From assembly GCA_003157945.1 (NCBI GenBank), contig PMFY01000264.1:3100-8707 (forward strand): DNA of 5,608 nucleotides, in the 5' to 3' direction. This stretch comes from Acidimicrobiaceae bacterium (GTDB lineage Bacteria > Actinomycetota > Acidimicrobiia > Acidimicrobiales > RAAP-2). This document shows positions 1 through 4,694 of this stretch, piece after piece; positions within the stretch are counted from its first letter, which is position 1; each line of letters starts with the position of its first letter. Position numbers and translations under genes: made by a program. The notes under the pieces are model-generated. The model worked only from the letters and a program-made list of their open reading frames with translations, searched no databases and was not told where the DNA came from.

Positions 1-274
1 CGTCGAAGGCGTGCCGCATGCCGAGGGTGTAGGCCAGGACCCCGGTCCCGAACCCGAACAGTGTGGTGCGGGACACGTGGTAGTGGTGTCCGGCGGCTGC
101 CGACAGCATTCCCCAACCGAGGACGTTCAGGACGACGACGACGGTGACCATGCCCCCCACACGCCACCACTCGGCGCCCGTGAGCCCATTACGGAGGCGG
201 GCCAGGCGGGACGGGCTGAACGAACGGTCGGCGGTCACCTCGGCCAGGGTGTCGCTCATCTGCCGGACCGTCAT
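1..274 (-). CDS. NiCoT-family nickel/cobalt permease, N-terminal part only
   Basis: Translation of the reverse strand gives a soluble N-terminus of about 35 residues. A hydrophobic first membrane segment follows (MVTVVVVLNVLGWGML), then a second segment that runs into LAYTLGMRHAFD at the window edge. In the NiCoT family (HoxN, NixA, NicT) the signature RHAFDADHI lies in transmembrane helix 2 and is needed for metal selectivity, so this match is strong even though the rest is outside the window. The protein would import Ni2+ and/or Co2+ across the inner membrane for enzymes such as urease, hydrogenase, Ni-superoxide dismutase or cobalamin enzymes. Adjacent ATG codons lie at 277-275 and 274-272, with another at 259-257. 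There is no Shine-Dalgarno sequence, and the predicted promoter puts transcription start near 274-275, so a leaderless ATG at 274 is preferred. The metal actually carried cannot be told from this fragment. Confidence 0.85.
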   Translation of the reverse strand, partial: MTVRQMSDTLAEVTADRSFSPSRLARLRNGLTGAEWWRVGGMVTVVVVLNVLGWGMLSAAAGHHYHVSRTTLFGFGTGVLAYTLGMRHAFD

Positions 275-276
275 CA

Positions 277-310
277 TTGCCAATGTACGGCAAATAGGAA
301 CCATGTGCAA
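277..310 (-). promoter_or_regulatory. Predicted promoter and Nur-like operator of the NiCoT gene
   Basis: On the reverse strand a -35-like TTGCAC (305-310) and a -10-like TACATT (282-287) are separated by exactly 17 nt, placing transcription start at about 274-275. An inverted repeat TTGCCA-N5-CGGCAA (277-293, read on the plus strand) covers the -10 box. The nickel-responsive Fur-family repressor Nur of Streptomyces binds tTGCaa-N5-ttGCAA. The TGC and GCA cores and the 5-nt spacer match; the inner two bases of each half do not. Repression by nickel-loaded Nur is an inference. Confidence 0.45.
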
Positions 311-420
311 TAACGTCCCGACCCGGATGGTGGGGCTCCAGGGGTGGGGACAGGAGAGGCGGTGTCAGGTCCTCCAGGACGGATCGACGGACCAGATCAC
401 CCAGACCAGCTCGCCCAGTT

Positions 421-476
421 CGGGTCGTCGAGATCAGGTCGCCGAGGTCAGGACGCCGAGGTCAGGCCGCCGGCAC
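421..476. repeat. Four imperfect 14-bp tandem units
   Basis: Units CGGGTCGTCGAGAT, CAGGTCGCCGAGGT, CAGGACGCCGAGGT and CAGGCCGCCGGCAC follow one another without gaps; units 2 and 3 differ at one base. The array begins 13 nt beyond the frnE-like stop codon, inside the gap before the NiCoT gene. A 14-nt period is not a multiple of three, which fits non-coding DNA. A short near-palindrome, GTCCTCCAGGAC, lies nearby at 369-380. No function is apparent; 3'-end signals for the gene ending at 489 are possible. Confidence 0.6.
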
Positions 477-488
477 CCGAGGATGGCG

Positions 489-1148
489 TCAGGCGGTGTC
501 GGCGACCGCCTCGACCGAGGTGTCCCAGGCGCGGACAAGCAGGCGCAGGAGCACGTCGGGAGGCTGGGCCCCGGGCACGCCGAGCCGTTCGTCGAATACG
601 AAGAAGGGGACGCCGGTCGAGCCGAGCTCCATGGCCCGTGCCTCGTCGGCCCGCACCTCGTCAGCGAACTCCGTGCCCTCGAGCACCTCGGTCACCCGGT
701 CGGGGTCGAGGCCGACCTCGACGGCGAGCTCCGCCAGCGTCGCCGGGTCGGAGATGGCCCGCCCCTCGGTGAAGTACGCCCGGAGCAGCCGCTCCTTCAT
801 GCAACCGGCCCGACCTTCGTGTGCCGCCAGGTGAATGAGGCGGTGGGCGTCGAAGGTGTTGCCGATCTGGACCCTGTCGAGGTGGTACTCGAGACCGACG
901 GTGGCGGCCAACTCGGTCATGCGGAGGTTGGCCGCCGTCGCCTCGGCCGGCGTCATGCCGTACTTCCGCGCCAGCACCTCGTCCATCGACAGTTCCACCC
1001 GGAGCGGGGTCCGGGGGTCGAGTTCATAACTCCGCCACTCGATCTCCACCCGGTCGGCATGCTCGAATCCGGCGAGGGCCACCTCGAGGTTCCGCTTGCC
1101 GATGTAGCACCACGGGCAGACCACGTCCGACCAGATCTCGATCTTCAT
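489..1148 (-). CDS. FrnE-like DsbA-family thiol-disulfide oxidoreductase
   Basis: The 219-residue protein begins MKIEIWSDVVCPWCYIGKRN, the typical start of FrnE/YwbO-type members of the DSBA thioredoxin-fold family (PF01323). The redox motif CPWC is at residues 11-14. A helical insertion covers roughly 50-165, and the conserved cis-proline loop GVPFFVFDE is at 179-187 (Pro181). It is followed by PGAQPPDVLL, a family-typical C-terminal segment. There is no signal peptide, so it should act in the cytoplasm as a thiol oxidoreductase or disulfide isomerase; the substrate is unknown. Related proteins include FrnE of polyketide clusters and 2-hydroxychromene-2-carboxylate isomerases, but the CXXC motif favours redox activity. 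The ATG at 1148 has the purine-rich GGGGAGGAG upstream as ribosome binding site (about 9 nt from the end of the motif). The length is normal for the family. The gene is divergent from the ABM-domain gene, with 122 bp between the starts. Confidence 0.9.
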   Translation of the reverse strand: MKIEIWSDVVCPWCYIGKRNLEVALAGFEHADRVEIEWRSYELDPRTPLRVELSMDEVLARKYGMTPAEATAANLRMTELAATVGLEYHLDRVQIGNTFDAHRLIHLAAHEGRAGCMKERLLRAYFTEGRAISDPATLAELAVEVGLDPDRVTEVLEGTEFADEVRADEARAMELGSTGVPFFVFDERLGVPGAQPPDVLLRLLVRAWDTSVEAVADTA

Positions 1149-1270
1149 GCTCGCCTGCTCCTCCCCACGGTGCCGCGGTAGCGCGGTGTCGGCCTTCCCC
1201 GTCGACGCTACCGCCGGCAGCCCATCGACCGATCGGACCGTGCCCGGCGGCCCCCGGTAACGTCGGCGCC

Positions 1271-1570
1271 ATGATCCTCGAGCACGCCCTCATCACCGTC
1301 CGTCCCGACCGCCACGAGGAGTTCGAGGCGGCGCTCACCCGGGCGCGCCGAGTCATCTCGGGCTCACCGGGGTTCCTGTCCCTGCGCCTGTCCCGGGGCA
1401 TCGAGTCCCCGGACCGCTACCTGCTCCTCGTCGAGTGGGAGACCCTCGAGGACCACACGGTCGGGTTCCGCGAATCCGACCGGTTCGCCGAGTGGCGGTC
1501 ACACATCGGTCCGTTCTTCGATGCACCCCCGGAGGTCGACCACTTCGACCCGGTGGCCGGCCTGGCCTGA
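1271..1570 (+). CDS. Antibiotic biosynthesis monooxygenase (ABM) domain protein
   Basis: The 99-residue protein consists of one dimeric ferredoxin-like ABM domain (PF03992). Strand 1 is ILEHALITVRP (2-12), followed by the helix EEFEAALTRAR (16-26), the segment SPGFLSLRLSRGIESPDRYLL and its core strand LLVEWETLEDH (52-62). The C-terminal part, FRESDRFAEWR and then FFDAPPEVDHF, is typical of a widespread group of small cytoplasmic ABM proteins. Such proteins dimerise and include cofactor-free quinol monooxygenases and heme-degrading enzymes, but most are uncharacterised, and nothing here reveals the substrate. The ATG at 1271 directly precedes the conserved first strand. No Shine-Dalgarno motif is seen. 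A TAACGT box at 1258-1263 ends 7 nt before the ATG and could serve a leaderless transcript. The length is normal for the family. Confidence 0.88.
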   Translation: MILEHALITVRPDRHEEFEAALTRARRVISGSPGFLSLRLSRGIESPDRYLLLVEWETLEDHTVGFRESDRFAEWRSHIGPFFDAPPEVDHFDPVAGLA

Positions 1571-1579
1571 CTGAACGCT

Positions 1580-1613
1580 CGGTCAGCCCGACCGCGACCG
1601 TCGGGGAGTCCCC
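1580..1613. terminator. Possible GC-rich hairpins between convergent genes
   Basis: Two short stem-loops follow the ABM-domain stop codon: CGGTC-AGCCC-GACCG (1580-1594) and GGGG-AGT-CCCC (1603-1613). They lie between two convergent genes, where termination is expected. Neither has a T-tract, so classical intrinsic termination is uncertain, and chance pairing in GC-rich DNA cannot be excluded. Confidence 0.25.
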
Positions 1614-1673
1614 CCGCACCGGACGATCGGCTCGGCGGGCGGCTGTCCGATGGCCGGGTCGACGTTCTGTCCG

Positions 1674-2450
1674 TCAGGTGCCGACCTCCCACGCCGCGGC
1701 GAGGTGGCGGGCCAGCTCGGCCGGCGATGTGCGTGCATTCAGGCCACTGGTCGAGGGCATCACGTAGGCCGGACGGCCACCGATCGTCTCCGGTTGGACA
1801 CCGGCGACGGCGGAACGGTCGACGACCGCGCGCCAGCCCGACAGTCCCACGAAGCACACGGCCCCGGGTCGTAGCCACGCGACCAGTCGGGCCACCCGGG
1901 CGAAGCCTGCTTCGTACTCGTCCCGGGTGACCTCCGCCGCCCGCGGGGTGGCCCGTTTGGCGAAATCCGTCATCCCCGTTCCGGCCGCCAGGGCGGCCAC
2001 CGGGTCGCGGTCGACCGGCGCGATGCCCGCGGCCAGGGCGGCGGGCCAGAAGCGGTTCCCGGGGCGGCCGTAGCCGACGCCGACATCGGCGGAGTACGGC
2101 GACGGGTTGATGCCGCAGACCAGGAGGTGCATGCCCGGCCCCACGGAATCGGCCAGGGTGTGCCGGCGTCCGACCAAGATCCGCCTTCGATCGGCCGCAC
2201 CCTGTGGAGGGTCCAGCCGCGTCCAGCCCGCGCCTTCCACCAGATCGGCGAGGCGGTCATCCGTGAGCGTCCCCGCCGACGACAGCTCCAGGCGTGCACC
2301 GGAAGGGAGGTTCCGGTGGGCCCGGTGGAAGAGGAGGGGCAGCTCCTCGGCCGCGACGTCGGGAAGTTCCCACGTCCAGGGTGCCTCCACGGCGACGGGC
2401 GCAGTCAGCCCGACCGGGGGAGGTGGAGGCGGAAGTGGGACCACGGGCAC
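1674..2450 (-). CDS. mug: Mug-type mismatch-specific uracil/thymine DNA glycosylase with an N-terminal extension
   Basis: The C-terminal ~155 residues are a family-2 (MUG/TDG) uracil-DNA glycosylase domain. Motif 1, LLVCGINPSPYSA, lies at about residues 109-121; its Asn115 corresponds to the catalytic Asn of E. coli Mug (GINPG). Next come GRPGNRFWPA (128-137) and MTDFAKRATP (160-169), then the strand VCFVGLSGWRA and motif 2, MPSTSGLNA (231-239), which inserts into DNA. The enzyme removes U or T from G:U and G:T mismatches and other damaged pyrimidines as the first step of base excision repair. E. coli Mug is about 168 residues long; this protein has about 100 extra N-terminal residues that look like part of a methyltransferase fold. 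The GTG at 2450 is chosen because TACGCT (2457-2462) lies exactly 6 nt before it and the reading frame further upstream runs antisense through the acetyltransferase gene. A GTG at 2444 is an alternative. The domain call is secure; the start is less so. Confidence 0.88.
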   Translation of the reverse strand: MPVVPLPPPPPPVGLTAPVAVEAPWTWELPDVAAEELPLLFHRAHRNLPSGARLELSSAGTLTDDRLADLVEGAGWTRLDPPQGAADRRRILVGRRHTLADSVGPGMHLLVCGINPSPYSADVGVGYGRPGNRFWPAALAAGIAPVDRDPVAALAAGTGMTDFAKRATPRAAEVTRDEYEAGFARVARLVAWLRPGAVCFVGLSGWRAVVDRSAVAGVQPETIGGRPAYVMPSTSGLNARTSPAELARHLAAAWEVGT

Positions 2451-2456
2451 GCCCGG

Positions 2457-2462
2457 AGCGTA
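2457..2462 (-). promoter_or_regulatory. Predicted -10 box for leaderless mug transcription
   Basis: Reverse-strand TACGCT fits the actinobacterial TANNNT pattern and is separated by 6 nt (CCGGGC) from the GTG at 2450, which places transcription start on the start codon itself. No convincing -35 box and no Shine-Dalgarno sequence are seen. Confidence 0.4.
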
Positions 2463-2501
2463 CCGGTGGCCGGGTGTCGGGTCCGATGGTTGACTTGACC
2501 G

Positions 2502-3050
2502 GTGACCGCCTGCCCCACCCTGTCTACCGAGCGACTCACGATGCGCCCGTTCCGGGCGGACGATGTGCTCCCCCTCCATGCCGTGATGACGACGCCGGAG
2601 GTCCGGAGATCGCTCCACGTAGCTGACGACTTCTCGGTCGGGGACGCCTGGCGGACGCTCGCCGCGTTCGTCGGCCTCTGGGAGTTGAAGGGTCTCGGCC
2701 AGTGGGCGCTCGAGGAGCGGACGACGGGCCACTTCGTCGGCCGGGCCGGACTCTACTGGCGCCCCGAGGACGACTGGCCGGGTGTGGAGGTCGGGTGGAT
2801 GCTCGACCCGGCGTGCTGGGGAACGGGCTACGCCACCGAAGCGGGAGAGCGAGCCGTGCGCTACGGCTTCGAGGAGCTGGGTGAGGACGTGCTGTTCAGC
2901 GTGATCCTGCCGGAGAACACTCGGTCGCAGGCCGTGGCCCGCCGCCTCGGCTACCGGCCGGGCGAGGAGCGGCGGCTGAGCAATTTCCCGGAGCTCCCCC
3001 ACGTCATCTGGCGCCTCGACCGCACCGAGTGGGCCCTGTCCGACGGCTGA
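2502..3050 (+). CDS. GNAT acetyltransferase, RimJ/RimL type
   Basis: The 182-residue protein opens with LSTERLTMRPFRADDV (7-22), the usual first strand and helix of RimJ/RimL-type GNAT enzymes (Acetyltransf_3). The acetyl-CoA-binding motif A is VGWMLDPACWGTGYATEA (97-114), in which WGTGYA is the pyrophosphate-binding loop. The C-terminal segment LPENTRSQAVARRLGY, at about 136-151, is the conserved Asn-containing motif B region. Such enzymes transfer acetyl from acetyl-CoA to an amino group, which may be a protein N-terminus, a small molecule or an antibiotic; the acceptor cannot be deduced. The GTG at 2502 is the first possible start after an in-frame TGA at 2496-2498. The ATG at 2541 would delete part of the first strand, so GTG is preferred. 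No Shine-Dalgarno motif is visible. The gene is divergent from mug, with 51 bp between the start codons. Confidence 0.88.
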   Translation: MTACPTLSTERLTMRPFRADDVLPLHAVMTTPEVRRSLHVADDFSVGDAWRTLAAFVGLWELKGLGQWALEERTTGHFVGRAGLYWRPEDDWPGVEVGWMLDPACWGTGYATEAGERAVRYGFEELGEDVLFSVILPENTRSQAVARRLGYRPGEERRLSNFPELPHVIWRLDRTEWALSDG

Positions 3051-3066
3051 CGACGGCTGACGACGT
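3041..3066. repeat. 10-bp tandem duplication across the acetyltransferase stop codon
   Basis: CGACGGCTGA occurs at 3041-3050 and again at 3051-3060, followed by a partial third copy, CGACG. The first copy contains the TGA stop of the acetyltransferase gene. It looks like a recent slippage event that left the protein unchanged. Confidence 0.7.
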
Positions 3067-3117
3067 GACTCACCCGCGGTGGGGCGGGAGTGCGGCCGTG
3101 CGACGGCTCCGGACCGG

Positions 3118-3885
3118 TCAGCGCAGGTGGAGACCGCCGTCGATGAGGACCACCTCGCCGGTCACGTAGCTCGAGCGGGCCAGGCCCAGGATGACCTCGG
3201 CCACGTCGTCGGGGGTGGCGGCCCGCTGCATCGGGGCCTGGGCCTTCACGAACTCCCGGACGACGGTCCAGTCCTCGGTCCACGGGGTGTCGACCAGTCC
3301 GGGGGCCACGGCGTTGACACGGATGTCGGGACCCAGGGTGTTGGCCAGGAGGCGCGTCATGTGGCTGACCGCCGCTTTCGAGCAGGCGTAGGGGATGGAA
3401 CTCCCCACCGGTCGCGTGCCCGCGAGGGACGAGACGTTGACGACCTGGCCCCGCCCGGACGATCGCAGATGGGGCACGGCGGCGACGGTCAGCTGCCAGG
3501 TGCCGATGACGTTCGTCTCGAAGATGCGTCGCCAGACGTCGGACGATGCGGCGTCGAGGTCGTTGTGGGGGATCACCGCCGTGGTGCCGGCGTTGTTGAT
3601 CAGGAGGTCGAGCCGTCCGTGGTCGGCGATCGACTGTTCGACGAGGCGGGCGCAGTCCGCTCCGTCGGCGATGTCGGCCTGCACGTAGGTGGCGTCACCG
3701 AGCTCGGCGGCCAGCGCGCGGCCGGCGTCGACCGACGTCACCGAGTTGACGACGACGGTGGCGCCGGCGGCGGCGAACCGGTGGGCGGTGGCCGCGCCGA
3801 TGCCCGATGACGAGCCGGTGATGAGGACGACCTGGCCGGCGAACCGGTTGTCGTCGGTGACCGGGGGTCCCGAGGATGGCGCCAT
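3118..3885 (-). CDS. Classical short-chain dehydrogenase/reductase (SDR)
   Basis: The 255-residue protein is a single Rossmann-fold classical SDR. The dinucleotide-binding motif TGSSSGIG is at 23-30, the acidic-residue region QADIAD at 69-74 and NNAG at 97-100. The catalytic tetrad is complete: Asn125, Ser153 in NVSSLAG, Tyr166 and Lys170 in YACSK. The C-terminal RVNAVAPGLVDTPW and the ending VTGEVVLIDGG are also family-typical. It would catalyse NAD(P)H-dependent oxidation or reduction of a hydroxyl or carbonyl group in the cytoplasm. FabG-like reductases are the closest in form, but nearby genes give no hint of the substrate. Residues after the second strand (VVVNSVTS) lack an Asp, which leans towards NADP(H) but is not decisive. 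The ATG at 3885 is preferred because it precedes a normal-length domain and has TACACT exactly 6 nt upstream. The longer reading frame to 4077 runs through repeats. Confidence 0.92.
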   Translation of the reverse strand: MAPSSGPPVTDDNRFAGQVVLITGSSSGIGAATAHRFAAAGATVVVNSVTSVDAGRALAAELGDATYVQADIADGADCARLVEQSIADHGRLDLLINNAGTTAVIPHNDLDAASSDVWRRIFETNVIGTWQLTVAAVPHLRSSGRGQVVNVSSLAGTRPVGSSIPYACSKAAVSHMTRLLANTLGPDIRVNAVAPGLVDTPWTEDWTVVREFVKAQAPMQRAATPDDVAEVILGLARSSYVTGEVVLIDGGLHLR

Positions 3886-3891
3886 GGCCGC

Positions 3892-3897
3892 AGTGTA
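3892..3897 (-). promoter_or_regulatory. Predicted -10 box for leaderless SDR transcription
   Basis: Reverse-strand TACACT matches TANNNT and ends 6 nt (GCGGCC) before the ATG at 3885, so transcription would start at the A of ATG. There is no Shine-Dalgarno motif before this ATG. No clear -35 box is seen. Confidence 0.5.
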
Positions 3898-3920
3898 GGT
3901 CCGCGGGGTGCCTCCACCAG

Positions 3921-3926
3921 TAGGTT
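3921..3926 (+). promoter_or_regulatory. Predicted -10 box facing the arfB side
   Basis: TAGGTT fits TANNNT and lies 6 nt before the ATG at 3933, back to back with the SDR -10 box only 23 nt away. It could drive a leaderless transcript through the small repeat ORF into arfB. The -35 region is not recognisable. Confidence 0.35.
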
Positions 3927-3932
3927 CGAGGG

Positions 3933-4151
3933 ATGCACCTGGCGATCCGGCCCCTCGACGGTACGTCCCGTCGGGGGTGCGCGGCGGGAGGCTTCGGCGG
4001 AGACCCCGTCGGAGCGGCCGCAGTGGCCGCAGTGGCCGGAGCGGCCGGAGCGACTGCAGCGATCGGAGCGACTGCAACGATCGGAGCGACTGCAGCGATG
4101 GGAGCGACCGCAGCGGTGGTCCCGGGCGTCAGGAGCACGACCGATGGCTGA
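3933..4151 (+). CDS. Doubtful Ala/Gly-rich small ORF upstream of arfB
   Basis: This 72-residue frame starts MHLAIRPLDGTSRRG and continues as a low-complexity Gly/Ala/Thr/Ile stretch made by the 9-bp tandem array (units such as GATAAI). It ends TTDG at a TGA that overlaps the arfB start codon by 8 nt (ATGGCTGA). Points in favour: a TANNNT box exactly 6 nt before the ATG, and a stop/start overlap suited to translational coupling. Points against: no recognisable domain; all frames through the repeat are open, so the frame proves little; and third codon positions in the repeat are poorer in G/C than in neighbouring genes. It may be a short translated leader that tunes arfB expression, or simply untranslated DNA. 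No function is claimed. Confidence 0.25.
   Translation: MHLAIRPLDGTSRRGCAAGGFGGDPVGAAAVAAVAGAAGATAAIGATATIGATAAMGATAAVVPGVRSTTDG
4011..4118. repeat. Twelve 9-bp tandem units (minisatellite) before arfB
   Basis: Twelve contiguous 9-mers follow the pattern GSARYGRYS, for example GGAGCGGCC, GCAGTGGCC, GGAGCGACT and GCAGCGATC. In the middle an 18-bp higher-order unit, GGAGCGACT-GCARCGATS, occurs three times (4047-4100). The array ends 25 nt before the arfB ATG and 12 nt before its AGGAG ribosome binding site. Length changes by whole units keep every frame, and all frames across the array lack stops. Confidence 0.9.
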
Positions 4152-4623
4152 CGCAGGGAAGGGGCGCGGCCGGTCGCGGGGCGTGGGTGCCGACGACGGA
4201 GACCGGACGGGCGGGCCGGAGGTGGTGCGGGTCACCCAGTCCCTCCGGATCCCGGTGTCCGAGCTGCAGTTCCGGTTCAGCCCGAGTGGAGGACCGGGCG
4301 GCCAGCACGCCAACAAGGTGGCGACCCGGGTGGAGGTGCGGTTCGACGTGGAGGCATCGCCGTCGCTCGGTCCCTACCAGCGGTCGAGACTCCTCGAGAA
4401 GCTGGGACCCGAAGTCCGGGTGGTGGCGGACGAGGAGCGATCGCAGCTCCGCAACCGGCAGCTGGCTGTCGAGCGGCTGCGTGAGCGGTTGGTGGCCGCA
4501 CTCCATGTCGACAAGGCGCGCCGCCCCACCCGGCCCTCCAAGGGAGCGAAGGAACGGAGACTGGCCGACAAGCGCAAGCTTTCGGAGCGCAAGCGGTCCC
4601 GTCGCCCAGGAATCGACGACTGA
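4144..4623 (+). CDS. arfB: Peptidyl-tRNA hydrolase ArfB (YaeJ), ribosome rescue
   Basis: The 159-residue protein carries the class-I release-factor catalytic domain, with SPSGGPGGQHANKV at 46-58 and 49-54 containing the GGQ motif (52-54). It has no codon-recognition domains. The basic tail, from about residue 125 (ARRPTRPSKGAKERRLADKR), is typical of ArfB and in the E. coli protein enters the empty mRNA channel. ArfB hydrolyses peptidyl-tRNA on ribosomes stalled at the end of a truncated mRNA and works beside or in place of tmRNA. E. coli ArfB is 140 residues long; the extra length here is a Gly/Arg/Asp-rich N-terminus of about 29 residues before VTQSLRIPVSEL. The ATG at 4144 is supported by AGGAG at 4131-4135 with an 8-nt spacer, and no start codon exists upstream in this frame. 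Mitochondrial ICT1 is a homologue, and chain-release factors RF1/RF2 are excluded by size. Confidence 0.93.
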   Translation: MADAGKGRGRSRGVGADDGDRTGGPEVVRVTQSLRIPVSELQFRFSPSGGPGGQHANKVATRVEVRFDVEASPSLGPYQRSRLLEKLGPEVRVVADEERSQLRNRQLAVERLRERLVAALHVDKARRPTRPSKGAKERRLADKRKLSERKRSRRPGIDD

Positions 4624-4633
4624 CGGTCGGGCC

Positions 4634-4658
4634 GCCCGGACCGGGCAGGGTGTCCCGG
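4634..4658. terminator. Possible overlapping GC hairpins after arfB
   Basis: GCCCG-GAC-CGGGC (4634-4646) and the alternative CCGGG-CAGGGTGT-CCCGG (4641-4658) lie 11-35 nt after the arfB stop, between convergent genes. The two stems share bases and are mutually exclusive. No T-tract follows, so this is only a weak terminator candidate. Confidence 0.3.
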
Positions 4659-4694
4659 GCGTCGTGGCGAGTGCCGGGAGCCGTTCCGGCGGGC

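Noticed and set aside
300..488. Cobalamin riboswitch or other metal riboswitch before the NiCoT gene
   Set aside because: The predicted transcript starts on the ATG and leaves no leader, and I could not find the conserved B12-box-like core in the upstream sequence.
144..1181. 345-codon plus-strand frame
   Set aside because: It is antisense to the NiCoT start and to the whole FrnE-like gene, whose CPWC and cis-Pro motifs are unmistakable.
489..1570. Part of a polyketide or antibiotic cluster, suggested by FrnE-like and ABM names
   Set aside because: Both families are widespread outside biosynthetic clusters, and no synthase, tailoring or resistance genes are present in the window.
2451..3002. 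The mug reading frame stays open for about 184 codons further upstream, giving a 442-residue protein
   Set aside because: That part is wholly antisense to the well-supported acetyltransferase gene, contains no domain, and such open antisense frames are common in GC-rich DNA. A TANNNT box and GTG at 2450 give a better start.
3886..4077. Longer SDR start at 4077 with an (LRP)n-type N-terminus
   Set aside because: It is simply the antisense reading of the 9-bp array. The SDR domain is complete from 3885 and has a -10 box in the right place.
4011..4118. CRISPR-like array
   Set aside because: The units are 9 bp and contiguous with no spacers, so it is a minisatellite. No cas genes are nearby.
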